64,000 bases of DNA, from the NCBI GenBank assembly GCA_024291935.2, contig CM044313.1, positions 79,979,001 through 80,043,000 on the forward strand, read 5' to 3'. Both the position numbers and the translations under genes were made by a program. Source of the stretch: Okapia johnstoni. Lineage: Eukaryota > Chordata > Mammalia > Artiodactyla > Giraffidae. Below, piece by piece: positions 12,331 through 23,179 of this stretch (its first letter is position 1; the number at the start of each line of letters is the position of its first letter). The notes beneath the pieces are model-generated. The model was not told where the DNA came from. It searched no databases and saw only the letters and a program-made list of their open reading frames with translations.

Positions 12331-12944
12331 TTAGCTTACTAGGACTGCTCTAACAAAATATCACAGCCTGAGTGGATTCAACAACAGAAATTTATTTTCT
12401 CACAGTCCTGGAGGCTAGAAGTTCAAGATTAAGGTGTCTGCCGGGTTGTTTTCTTCTGAGGTCTCTCCCCTTTGTTTGCACATAGTCACCTTCTCACTGT
12501 GTCCTCACATGGTCTTTCCTTTAGTTGCAGCCATAGCTGCTTCCTAATCTCTGTTTAGGTGGACAGCAGTTATATTGGGTGTGGAAAAGACCCTGATGCT
12601 GGGAAGGATTGGGGGCAGGAGGAGAAGGGGACGACAGAGGATGAGATGGCTGGATGGCATCACCGACTCGATGGACATGAGTCTGGGTAAACTCTGGGAG
12701 TTATTGATGGACGGGGAGGCCTGGCGTGTTGCAATTCATGGGGTTGCAAAGAGTCTGACATGACTGAGCGACTGAACTGAACTGAGTTATATGGGTAAGG
12801 GTTCATCCATATGACTTCATTTAACCTTAATTACCTCTCAAGGCAATTAAGAACCTATCTCTGATGTAGGCACATTCTGAGGTTGAGAGCGGCTTGGACT
12901 TCAACATATGAATTTTGGGAGGATACAATTCAGCCTTTAACTGA
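12331..12944 (-). mobile_element. MLT1-type LTR (ERVL-MaLR), interrupted by a BovB tail
   Basis: Antisense MaLR LTR. The plus strand shows AACAGAAATTTATTTTCTCA and CAGTCCTGGAGGCTAGAAG (12388-12422), the complement of the LTR end, and resumes after the insertion with GGACTTCAACATATGAATTT (12896-12915), the complement of the LTR start. The BovB fragment at 12581-12784 divides it. Pre-ruminant age. Confidence 0.75.
12581..12784 (+). mobile_element. BovB 3' end inside the MLT1 LTR
   Basis: A 204-base BovB tail ending GACTGAGCGACTGAACTGAA. It is flanked by near-identical target-site copies, AGTTATATTGGGT at 12568-12580 and AGTTATATGGGT at 12785-12796, showing a genuine retrotransposition event with severe 5' truncation. 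Confidence 0.92.
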
Positions 12945-13039
12945 ATTTCACATTATATTAAACAATGTACGTGAGTTATCTTTCATTACTAAAAATATCT
13001 AGAGAGGCTCATTTTATATTTCAATTTTTTTCTGTTGAA

Positions 13040-13190
13040 AAATTAAGGGTCCAAAAGGATCAGTAACTTATCCAAGGTCACATAACTACTAGGTAGCAAA
13101 ATTGGAAATTGAATTGAGCTCCTTACAGCTCCAAAGTTCATATTTTTCTGCTCTTCCACTCTGCCTCTGGCTAAAATTTATAGCCAGTCA
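13040..13190 (+). repeat. MIR-like 3' remnant
   Basis: The phrase AACTTATCCAAGGTCACATA followed by CTAGGTAGCAAAATTGGA matches the decayed MIR 3' consensus style. Confidence 0.5.
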
Positions 13191-13194
13191 GCCT

Positions 13195-14495
13195 GCTCCA
13201 AAACACATTGATTGTTCTTCCTGGAATTTTTTTGCTTCACAGGGGATTGACAGTTAACTGATATGTAGGCAAAAAGTCTCCTTGAAAGAATGTGCTCAAA
13301 AAAAAACCGGCTTATTTTCTAACAGTAAGATTTTTTAACTTGGTGAACATTAAAGAAGACTTACAATTTTTTTTTCAAAAACAAGGAAACTTTGGAATTT
13401 TAGGTTTTACCATAGCAACATAAATTAGCTTTTAAAAACAATCTAATGGGTGTCTAGCCTCTAACCCACCAGGGGGTGCAAGGTGAACTGACTTGGGATC
13501 TTCAGTGTCTTACTAGGAAAGCAAACCAAAACATCCTTAAGTTTTTCTAAATCCAAACATGTTTTTCAAAGGAAACAGTTTTCTGGACATAAAACAAGTC
13601 CAGGCTTCTTTGTGGTCTCCTTTTGTATCACCGGGAATGTAGACAAGATGCCTCCTTACTCATTCAGATTATTTATTTTGCCCATTTTTCTGCTCCAGTA
13701 TCCTGAAATGAGAGGTTTTTATAGGAAGAAATGGTCTCTGACAAGTTAGTTCTTTTATTTTTGTTTTTTGCAGCACAGAAGGTTTACATGAAAAGAAATC
13801 CATAACTTAAATCAGATGACAAGATAGTGACAGCAACCTTAAGGAAGATAATAGGAAAGTGAAATTCTTTTATGTTAGCTTCTTGTTAAGGCTTTTTTTT
13901 TTAAACATCCTAAAGAAAGGGGAAGAAAAGAAGAGGAGGAGGAAAAATAATAAAAATTAAGGTTTGGACACTAAAAACTTGGAGATGGGATGTTGTGGAA
14001 ATTGTGATAAAAACTTTCTAGTCCTACAGTTATTACAGGAAAATTAGAGAAATATATTTCCTACTAGGTACAGTGTTTCTTTACTGTGGTGTAGTTATTA
14101 CACTGGAATAAATGTACTGAGTGATGCTGAAATATAATTCAGCAGTAGAGGAAAAAAAGAGGAATTGGGTTCCTCAAACCTAATAGTTTAAAAATTAGCA
14201 ATATTACCAAATTTGAATTTATAATTCTTTTGATAAATGTCTCATAGAAGTACAACACCTCTGAAGAGGTGTCCAAGACCACAGTTATCTTAATGTATAG
14301 CCCGGCATCTAGTACTAGAAAGCTAAACATATAGATTCCATTTTATGTGATGGTTGGTCCCCCGCGAGGTCTTGGCCATTGACCTTTTCCTTTTTAATAA
14401 AGCTGAACTCATTATATCCATTCTCTGTGAATATAAATACAGTGTTCAAAAACCATTTTTTTCACTGTTGTCTTATATTTTCGTACTGTTATTTT
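13195..14495. other. AT-rich unique sequence
   Basis: No gene, RNA or repeat family was recognised beyond A- and T-rich runs. A purine-rich patch lies at 13910-13950. Confidence 0.35.
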
Positions 14496-14499
14496 TAAA

Positions 14500-14685
14500 A
14501 CTTTTATTTTATATTGGTGCATAGTTAATTAACAATGTTTGCTAGTTTCAGGTATACAGCAAAGTGATTCGGTTATAAATATACGTTCTTTTTCACATCT
14601 ATTCTCTTTCAGATTCTTTAGGTTATTACAAAATATTGAACAGCATTCCCCATGTCATACAGGAGGTCCTTACTTCTAACCCTAA
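14500..14685 (-). mobile_element. L1 3' end, antisense
   Basis: The plus strand reads AGTTTCAGGTATACAGCAAA and TATTGAACAGCATTCCCCAT, the complement of a mammalian L1 3'-UTR. Old and truncated. Confidence 0.65.
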
Positions 14686-15240
14686 TTAAGCACCTTGCTT
14701 TTAGACGCTCCTAATCTACAGGTGACTTGATGAGATTGTGGATAGTTAATGGTAAATCTGATTTTCATGCAAATAAACAGCAAAACAAGGGTTCCTGGTA
14801 TCAGAACATATGAAGGACAGTTTGTACTCAGGTACTCAGTACTGTGGTTTGGCATTGCAACCACACCTCTAGAAGGTGAACTTGTAGACGAGATCTCTCA
14901 AGGTTTATGGTGCTGAGAAGCCCAGAAGAAGGTTACTTCTGGACAAGAAAATAAAGTTTCTGCTTTATAGATTAGAAATTTAATTGAAAACTAACTTGAA
15001 GGAGATCAAATTCAAAGATTATTTTCTAAATTGAAACTTTTAACAAACTGACTTGCAAATTTTTGCATCTCTCATTACACCTACCACTGTGCCAGGAATG
15101 TGGGACACAGTAAAAAAATTTACAGAATACAGCATCCTGCTAATAAATAGTTCATAAGCTGGATAGCAATTCATTAGTTTACAGTGAACAAGTATGCTTA
15201 ACTTATTTGCGGGGGTCACGAATTCCTTTGGGAATCTTTT

Positions 15241-15746
15241 TTTTTTTTTTAGCTTTTATTTTTTTTATTTTTTTTATTTATTTTAGTTGGGGGCTAATTA
15301 CTTTACAATATTGTAGTAGTTTTTGCCATACATTGACATGAATCAGCCATGGGTTCACATGTGCTCCCTCTCCCGAACCCTCCTCCCACCTCCCTCCCCT
15401 TCCCATCCCTCTGTGTCATCTCAACGCTCCATCCCTGAGCATCCGTCCCATGCGTAAAACATGGAATGGTGTTCCGCTTCACATATGACAATATACATGT
15501 TTCAATGTTATTGTCCCAGAACGTCCCACCCTCACCTTCTCCCTCAGAGTCCACAGGACTGTTCTATGCATCTGTGTCTCTTATTCTGTCTCACATATAG
15601 GGTTACCATTACCATCTTTCAAATTCCATATACATGCATTAGTATACTGTATTGGTGCTTTTCTTTCTGGCTCACTTCACTCTGTATAATGGGCTCCAGT
15701 TTCATCCATCTCAATAGAACCGATTCAAATGTATTTTTTTTATAAG
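15241..15746 (-). mobile_element. L1 3' end (ruminant type), antisense, with TSD
   Basis: A 5'-truncated L1 with its poly(T) complement at 15241-15290, the ruminant L1 3'-UTR (TTAGTTGGGGGCTAATTACT) and upstream text to CATCTCAATAGAACCGATTC. It is bounded by exact 15-base duplications CTTTGGGAATCTTTT at 15226-15240 and 15747-15761. It closely resembles the plus-strand copy at 47080-47538. Confidence 0.93.
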
Positions 15747-16619
15747 CTTTGGGAATCTTTTGACGTGTCTTCCCAGAATATTGTATGCACATGCATCTAG
15801 CATTTGCAGCCAAATTAAAGTGTCCACAGCACCTTTGGAGATGATCCATGGACTCCAGTTTAAGAAATTCTGACATAAAGAAGCATAAATTACCAGTGAC
15901 TGGTTATCTACCAGTCTTGAGTGATATTGAGGTATTGATATTGATAAAGGAGAAAGCTGTTTGATATAGCTATCATTAGAGAATTGAGAAATGATTGTTA
16001 GATTATTTCATCCCAAGTAAATTGCTCTGTTCAGTGAAGAAGGTTGCATGTGAACATAAGTTACCTTGAATTCCTTTTGCTGTCAGTAGATGCCGAGTCA
16101 AAAGTCAAATGCCCAGGGCAAAGAGGACATCTTGTTTTCTCTGCTTTAAGTGATTCACTTCTGAGTATTTACAATATCAATTCCTTTAAGATTCTCTCAT
16201 ACCTTTATATCATGACCTATTGTTCTAATTTTTGTTATTTTTGCTATATTGCTATATAATAGTTATTATTATTAATAAGCAAGTTTATTTTTGTTTAAGA
16301 TAAGCTTACCTGTATATGAGCTTATCAATTCCAAAATATTCATCCAACAAGTAATTAATTTTTACAGTAATTAATTTTTACAGAAACATAGTGATGAACA
16401 AAAGCACAATGTTAATGGAGTTTACAGACTTGTGGATTTGCCAAATAGGGACAAAGCCAGTTTTTTAGAGCTCTCAGCTTTTCAAAGTTATTAAAGAAAA
16501 TTCCCCCAAATTTAACCAAATAACTTCATTGAACTCTTTCTACATACAAAGTGTTGTTTATAGAGAATAGGCTCAATCCTTGTTCTTGATGAATTTATAA
16601 TTTTGTTATGAAGATACAG

Positions 16620-16815
16620 TAAGCGTTATGAGTCAAGGAGATTTGGTTTCAAATTCTAATTCTAAAAAGCTCTCTATACTCTTTCCCTTGGACAAACTCC
16701 TCATCCTTTCTCATGCTCAGTTTCTTCATCTTAAAATAGGGAAAGCAATAGTAATGTCATAGTGTTGTTATGAAATTAAAATTGGTGAAAATGTTTTAAA
16801 AGATCTTGGCACATG
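16620..16815 (+). repeat. MIR-like remnant
   Basis: Readable MIR wording: CTCAGTTTCTTCATCTTAAA, then ATAGGGAAAGCAATAGTAAT and GTTGTTATGAAATTAAAAT. Old and approximate. Confidence 0.55.
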
Positions 16816-17482
16816 TGTTTAATAACAGATATTACAATTTCTAAAACACATATAATAAATTATAAACAAATGTCACATGGGATGGTTTTGGTAACCATCT
16901 CCTATACAATATTATGGACCTCCATCCATATTTGTTCGGGTACTCTGTCTACTAGATCCAAACCCTTGAATCTATTTGTCACCTGCACTGTATAATCATA
17001 AGGGATTTGATTTAGGTCATAGCAAAATGGTCTAGTGGCTTTCTCTACTGTCTTCAAATTAAGACTGAATTTTGCAAAAAGAAGCTCATGATCTGAGCCA
17101 CAGTCAGCTCCCAGCCTTGTTTTTTGCTGACTGTATAGAGCTTCTACACCCTTGGCTGCAAAGAATATAATCAATCTGATTTCAGTATTGACCATCTGGT
17201 CAATGTGTCCATGTGCAGAGTCATCTCTTGTGTTGTTGGAAGAGGGTGTTTGCTATGACAAGTGTGTTCTCTTGGCAAAATTCTGTTAGCATTTGCCCTG
17301 CTTCATTTTGTACTCCAAGGCCAAGCTTGCCTGTTGTCTGGGTATTTCTTGACTTCCTACTTTTGCATTCTAATCCCCTATGGTGAAAAGGACATTGTTT
17401 TGGTGTTAGTTTTAGATCTTGTAGGTCTTCAAAGAACTGGGCAACTATAGTTTCTTCGGCATTAGTGGTTGAAGCATAGACT

Positions 17483-17740
17483 TCAGTTACTGTGATATTG
17501 AGTGTTTTGCCTTAGAAATGAGACAAAATCATTCTGTTCTTTTTGAGATTGCACCCAAGAAGAGCGTTTTGGACTCTTGTTGACTATGGGGGATACTCCA
17601 TTTCTCCTAAGAGATTCTTGCCCACTGTAGTAGATATAATGGCCATCTGAATTAAATTCACCTGTTCCTGTCCATTTTAGTTCACTGATTCCCAAGATGT
17701 TGATGTTCAATCTTGCCATCTCCTGCTTGACCACATCCAA
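17483..17740 (-). pseudogene. BovB endonuclease (APE-type) fragment
   Basis: Part of the inverted half of the element at 16879-20837. The minus-strand frame reads VKQEMARLNINILGISELKW and TGTGEFNSDGHYIYYSGQES, the N-terminal half of the RTE apurinic-type endonuclease, which nicks target DNA in family members. The frame breaks after ~85 residues and continues only in pieces (16902-17195). Such ruminant frames are often mislabelled as craniofacial development protein 2-like, because a ruminant BCNT relative captured an RTE endonuclease domain. This copy is a fossil. Confidence 0.75.
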
Positions 17741-17820
17741 TTTACCTTAATCCGTGAATCTAACATTCCAGGTTCCTATGTAATACTGCTCTTTACAACA
17801 CTGGATTTCACTTTCACCAC

Positions 17821-18101
17821 TGCTGCTGCTGCTGCTGCTAAGTCACTTAAGTCGTGTCCGACTCTGTGCGACCCCATAGATGGCAGCCAACCAGGCTCCC
17901 CGTCCCTGGGATTCTCCAGGCAAGAATACTGGAGTGGGTTGCCATTTCCTTCTCCAGTGCATGAAAGGGAAAAGTGAAAGTGAAGTCACTCAGTCGTGTC
18001 CGACTCTTAGCGACCCCATGGACTGTAGCCTACCAGGCTCCTCCCTCCATGGGATTTTCCAAGCAAGAGTACTGGAGTGGGGTGCCATTGCCTTCTCCGC
18101 T
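17821..18101 (-). mobile_element. Bov-A2 SINE nested in the BovB
   Basis: Antisense Bov-A2 dimer starting at a CTGCTGCTGCTGCTGCTA tail. The target CTTTCACCACTG is repeated at 17809-17820 and 18100-18111. It interrupts the inverted half of the BovB, so it arrived later. Confidence 0.92.
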
Positions 18102-18817
18102 TTCACCACTGACACATCCACAACTGAGCATGGCTTATGCTTTGGCTAAGTCACTTCATTCTTTCAGGAGCTATTAGTAATTGGCCCCATGTTCTTTCCT
18201 AGTAACATATCAAACACCTTCCAACCTGGGGCTGCTCATATTCCAGTGTCAAATATTTTTTGCCTTCTCATACTGCTCATGGGGGTTATCTTGGCAAGAA
18301 TACTGAGTGGGTTTCCATTTCCTCCTCAGTGGACTACTTTTTGTAAGAACACTTCACTGTTACCTTTCCGTCTTGACTGTTCCTGCATGGTATGGGTCAT
18401 AGCTGCATTGAATTTTGCAGTCCCCTTCTCCATGACAAGGCTGTGATCCAAACAGAAGAGATTAAGAAGAGGTGACAAGAATACACAGAAAAACTATACA
18501 AAAAATGCCTTAATGTCCCAGATAACGATGATGGTGTGGTCACTCACCTAGAGCTGGACATCTGAGAATGTGTCAAGTAGGGTTTAGGAAACATTACTAT
18601 GAACAAAGCTAGTGGAGTTGATGGAATTCCAGTTCAGCTATTTAAAATCCTAAAAGGTTATATAGTTACAGTATAGCACTCAATATGTCAGCAAATTTGG
18701 AAAACTCACCAGTAGCCACAGGACTGGAAAATGTCTGTTTTCATTCCAATCCCAAAGGGCAATGCCAAAGAATGTTCAAGTTACCATACAGTTCTGCTCA
18801 TTTCGCATGCTAGTAAG

Positions 18818-19562
18818 TTCAGTTCAGTTCAGTCACTCAGTTCAGTTCATGACTTAAAGAGTCATGCCCGACTCTTTGCGACCCCATGGACTACAGCACA
18901 CCAGGCTTCCCTGTCCATCACTAGCTCCCAGAGCTTGCTCAAATTCGTGTCTATCGAGTCAGTGATGCCATCCAACCATCTCATCCTCTGTCATCCCCTT
19001 CTCCTCCTCTCTTCAATCTTTCCCAGAATCGGGGTCTTTTCAAATGAGTCTGCTCTTCGCATCAGGTGGCCAAAGTATTGGAGTTTCAGTTTTAGCATCA
19101 GCCCTTCCAATGAATATTTAGGACTGATTTCATTTAGGATGGGCTGGTTGGATCTCTTGCAGTCCAAGGGACTCTCAAGAGTCTTCTCCAGCACTACAGT
19201 TCAAAAGCATCAATTCTTTAGTGCTCAGCTTTCTTTATGGTCCAACTCTCACATCCATACATGACTACTGGAAAAACCATAGCTTTGACTAGATGGACCT
19301 TTGTCAGTAAAGTAAAGTGTCTGCTTTTTAATATGCTGTCTAGGTTGGTCATAGCTTTTCTTCCAAGGAGCAAGAATCTTTTAATTTCATGGCTGCGGTC
19401 ACCATCTGCAGTGATTTTTTGAGCCCAAGAAAATAAAGTCTGTCACTGTTTCCATTGTTTCCCCATCTATTTGCCACAAAGTGATGGGACTGGATGCTTG
19501 ATCTTCATTTTTTGAATGCTGAGTTTTAAGCCAGCTTTTTCACTCTCCTTTTTCACTTTCCT
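18818..19562 (-). mobile_element. BovB 3' end nested inside an older BovB
   Basis: A 745-base antisense BovB tail beginning TTCAGTTCAGTTCAGTCACT. It is bounded by exact duplications CATGCTAGTAAG at 18806-18817 and 19563-19574. It splits the reverse-transcriptase region of the twin-primed BovB, so it is younger. Its minus-strand frame carries a C-terminal piece (18991-19194) with [18 protein letters not shown]. Confidence 0.93.
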
Positions 19563-19969
19563 CATGCTAGTAAGGTTATGCTCAAAATCCTTCAACCTAA
19601 GCTTCAGTACTACATGAATTGAGAATTTCCAGATGTACAAGTTGAATTTCGAAAAGGCAGAGGAACCAGATACCAAATTGCCAAAATCCACTGGATCTTG
19701 GAGAAAGCAGGGGAATTTCAGAAAACCATCTACTTCTGCTTTATTGACTATGCTAAAGCCTTTGACAGTGTGGATAAAAACAAACTGTGGAAAATTCTTT
19801 AAGAGATGGAAATACCAGACCAACTTACTTGTCTCCTGAGAGATGTATATGCAGGTCAAGAACAACAATTAGAACTGGACATATAACAACAGACTGGTTC
19901 CAAATTGGAAGAGGGATGTGGCAAGGCAAATTGTCACCTTGCTGATTTAACTTCTATGCAGAGTAAATC

Positions 19970-20519
19970 ATGAAGAATGCCAGGATGGATGAATCCCAAG
20001 CTGGAATCAAGATTGCTGGGGGAAATATCAATGGCCTCAGATATGCAGATGATACCATTCTAATGGCCGAAATTGAAGAGGAACTAAAGATCCTCTTGAT
20101 GAGAGTGAAACAGAAGAGTGAAAAAGCTGACTTGAAACTCAACATTCAAAAAACGAATATCATGGCATCAAGTTCCATCACTTCATGCCAAATGAAAGGG
20201 GGAAAAGTGGAAACCGTGAGATGTTTTATTTTCTTGGGCTCCAAAATCACTGCAGATGGTGACTGCAGCCATGAAATTAAAAGACACTTGCTCCTTGGGA
20301 AAAAAAGCTGTGACAAATATAGACAGCATATTAAAGATCAGAGATATCACTTTGCCAACAAAAGGCTGTGTAATCCAAGCTATGGTTTTTCCAGTAGTCA
20401 TGTGTGGATGTGAGAGTTGGACCATAAATAAGACTGACAGCCAAAAAATTGACGTTTTCAAACTATGGTGCTGGAGAAGACTCTTGAGAATTCCTTGGAC
20501 TGCAAGGAGATCAAACTAG
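19970..20519 (+). pseudogene. BovB reverse transcriptase fragment (palm to C-terminus)
   Basis: Sense half of the twin-primed element. Overlapping frames read AGIKIAGGNINGLRYADDTI, containing the catalytic YADD box, and later IFLGSKITADGDCSHEIKRH and [17 protein letters not shown]. The frame shifts near 20300, and upstream RT text at 19575-19950 has several stops. This is the RTE reverse transcriptase domain that copies the element RNA at the nick; here it is degraded. Confidence 0.8.
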
Positions 20520-20962
20520 TCACTCCTAAAGGAAATCAGTCCTGAATATTCATTGGAAGGATGGATGTGAAAACTGGAGCTCCAATAGTTTGACCACTTG
20601 ATGTGAAGAGCTGACTCAATGGAAAAGACTCCGATGCTGGGAAACATCTAAAGCAAAAGGAGAAGGGGGCGGCAGAGAATGAGATGGTTAGAAAGCATCG
20701 CTGACTCAATAGTGACTGAGTGATTTGCTCAATGAATTTGAGCAAACTCCAGGAAATAGTGGTGAACAAAAGAGCCAACATGTTGTAATCCATGGGGTTG
20801 TAAAGAGTTGGACATGACTTAACCACTGAGCAACAACAATGTCACATATTGCAGACACATATTGCAAAATATCAGATGATTAGTATATGTGAGAAGAGAT
20901 TCTGTGGAGGAAGATAATGATGGATTGAGATATTCAGAAGCTTCAGGGCAAATGGAACCTGA

Positions 20963-22494
20963 GTTCAGTTCAGTTCAGTTCAGTCATTCAGTCATGTCCG
21001 ACTCTTTGCGACCCCATGAACCCCAGCACACCAGGCCTCCCTGTCCATCACCAACTCCCGGAGTTTACCCAAACCCATGTCCATCGAGTCAGTGATGCCA
21101 TCCAACCATCTCATCCTCTGCGGTCCCCTTCTCCTCCTGCCCCCAATCCTTCCCAGCATCAGGGTCTTTTCCAATGAGTCAACTCTTCTCATGAGGTGGC
21201 CAAAGTATTGGAGTTTCAGCTTCAACATCAGTCCTTCCAATGAATACCCAGGACTGATCTCCTTTAGGATGGACTGGTTGGATCTCCTTGCAGTCCAAGG
21301 GACTCTCAAGAGTCTTCTCCAACACCACAGGTCAAAAGCATCAATTCTTCAGCGCTCAGCTTTCTTCACCATCCAACTCTCACATCCATACATGACCACT
21401 GGAAAAACCATAGCTTTGACTTGATGGACCTTTGTCAGTAAAGTAAAGTGTCTGCTTTTTAATATGCTATCTAGGTTGGTCATAACCTTCCTTCCAAGGA
21501 GTAAGCATCTTTTAATTTCATGGCTGCAATCACCATCAGCAGTGATTTTGGAGCCCCCAAAAATAAAGCCTGACTCTGTTTCCACTGTTTCCCCATCTAT
21601 TTCCCATGAAGTGATGGGGCCAGATGCCATGATCTTAGTTTTCTGAATGTTGAGCTTTAAGCCAACTTTTTCACTCTCCTCTTTCACTTTCATCAAGAGG
21701 CTCTTGAGTTATTCTTCACTGTCTGCCATAAGGGTGCTGTCATCTGCATATCTGAGGTTATTGATATTTCTCCCGGCAATCTTGATTCCAGCTTGTGTTT
21801 CTTCCAGCCCAGAATTTCTCATGATGTACTCTGCATATAAATTAAACAAGCAGGGTGACAATATACAGCCTTGACATACTCCTTTTCCTATTTGGACCCA
21901 ATCTGTTGTTCCATGTGCAGTTCTAACTGTTGCTTCCTGACCTGCATACAGGTTTCTCAAGAGACAGGTCAGATGGTCTGGTATTCCCATCTCTTTCAGA
22001 ATTTTCCACAGTTTCTTGTGATCCACACAGTCAAAGGCTTTGTCATAGTTAATAAAGCAGAAATAGATGTTTTTCTGGAACTCTCTTGCTTTTTCGATGA
22101 TCCAGCAGATATTGGCAATTTGATCTCTTGTTCCTCTGCCTTTTCTAAAACCAGCTTGAACATCTGGAAGTTCACAGTTCACGTATTGCTGAAGCCTGGC
22201 TTGGAGAATTTTGAGCATTACTTTACTAGCGTGTGAGATGAGTGCAATTGTGCGGTAGTTTGAGCATTCTTTGGCATTGCCTTTCTTTGGGATTGGAATG
22301 AAAACTGACCTTTTCCAGTCCTGTGGCCACTGCTGAGTTTTCCAGATTTGCTGGCATATCGAGTTCAGCACTTTCACAGCATCATCTTTGAGGATTTGAA
22401 ATAGCTCAACTGGAATTCCATCACCTCCACTAGTTTTGTTCACAGTGATGCTTTCTAAGGCCCACTTGACTTCACATTCCAGGATGTCTGGCTC
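20963..22494 (-). mobile_element. BovB LINE, 5'-truncated, 1.5 kb, antisense
   Basis: Antisense BovB bounded by exact TGGAACCTGA at 20953-20962 and 22495-22504. It begins on plus with the TTCAGTTCAGTTCAGTTCAG tail complement. It retains most of the reverse transcriptase and is less decayed than the 16.9-20.8 kb copy beside it. A separate insertion event. Confidence 0.95.
21709..22443 (-). pseudogene. BovB reverse transcriptase frame (244 codons)
   Basis: Uninterrupted frame covering the RT fingers and palm: MNKTSGGDGIPVELFQILKD at the start, SVFIPIPKKGNAKECSNYRT, VQAGFRKGRGTRDQIANICW, then the catalytic NNLRYADDSTLMADSEE just before the stop. The stop after SEE is premature, since the family continues in frame; the next piece resumes at 21349-21696 with EESEKVGLKLNIQKTKIMAS. 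The APE endonuclease is absent through 5' truncation. Not a cellular gene. Confidence 0.85.
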
Positions 22495-22509
22495 TGGAAC
22501 CTGAATTCT

Positions 22510-23023
22510 ACCTTAAAATCTCAGTAGTAGGATTTGGTACAGAGGAGAGATCATACCAGATAGGATAGTGAGATGAGCAGTGACTATAAAGACTGCATAT
22601 ATATGTTTTGCTGGGTGACAGTGAATAAATTAATCTGCTTTATTCAGAGGATCCATGTAAGTTAACAGTAGAAGAAAAATTGGGGAAGATCTTAAATCTT
22701 CCTGAAACAGCAAGGGATGGAAAGGCATTTCAGAGGAAAAGGACACATTGTAGGAAGATTCATCACATCATTGTAGTGTAGGGTATAAATTTTATTTGCA
22801 CAGAGGGATTTAAGAGGTGGAGAAGCAAGGATGCTATCTGAGGTTATCACAAAAAAACAAGTTGATATTGATATGATCTGTTTGGATACTGGCAGTTAGA
22901 ATGGTATGGAATAAACAGGCTGGAAGCATTAAAAAATAAAAGGATTGAAAGTGTTTATTGGTTCATGGTAAAGAGAAGTTACCTGGAGATGATGGATTCA
23001 GTGAAGACCTATTAGAAACACAG
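22510..23023. other. Unique sequence
   Basis: No gene or repeat family was recognised. Confidence 0.35.
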
Positions 23024-23035
23024 TAGTGAACCTGG

Positions 23036-23168
23036 AGAAGGAAATGGCAACCCACTCCAGTGTTCTTGCCTGGAGAATCCCAGGGACGAGGGAGCCTTGT
23101 GGGATGCCGTCTATGGGGTTGCACAGAATCGGACACAACTGAAGTGACTTAGCAGTAACAGCAGCAGC
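23036..23168 (+). mobile_element. Bov-A monomer (half Bov-A2)
   Basis: A single Bov-A unit ending GACTTAGCAGTAACAGCAGC. It is flanked by AGTGAACCTGG at 23025-23035 and 23169-23179. It is an independent half-length insertion. Confidence 0.9.
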
Positions 23169-23179
23169 AGTGAACCTGG

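Larger units (their letters stand above)
16879..20837 (+). mobile_element. BovB LINE with inverted 5' segment (twin-priming type)
   Basis: One insertion bounded by exact copies of AATGTCACAT at 16869-16878 and 20838-20847. The left part (16879 to ~18447) is antisense BovB: the endonuclease region and 5' end, running outward from the internal phrase ...QIWMEVHNIV. The right part (~18450-20837) is sense BovB, beginning at the region encoding EIKKR-like residues and continuing through reverse transcriptase to the 3' end. Comparison with the full copy at 58493-62094 shows ~290 bases missing at the switch. A Bov-A2 and a second BovB are nested inside. Many stops; not functional. Confidence 0.85.

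Noticed and set aside
21077..22236. Plus-strand open frames at 21077-21424 and 21871-22236 as genes
   Set aside because: They are antisense shadows of the BovB reverse transcriptase on the minus strand.
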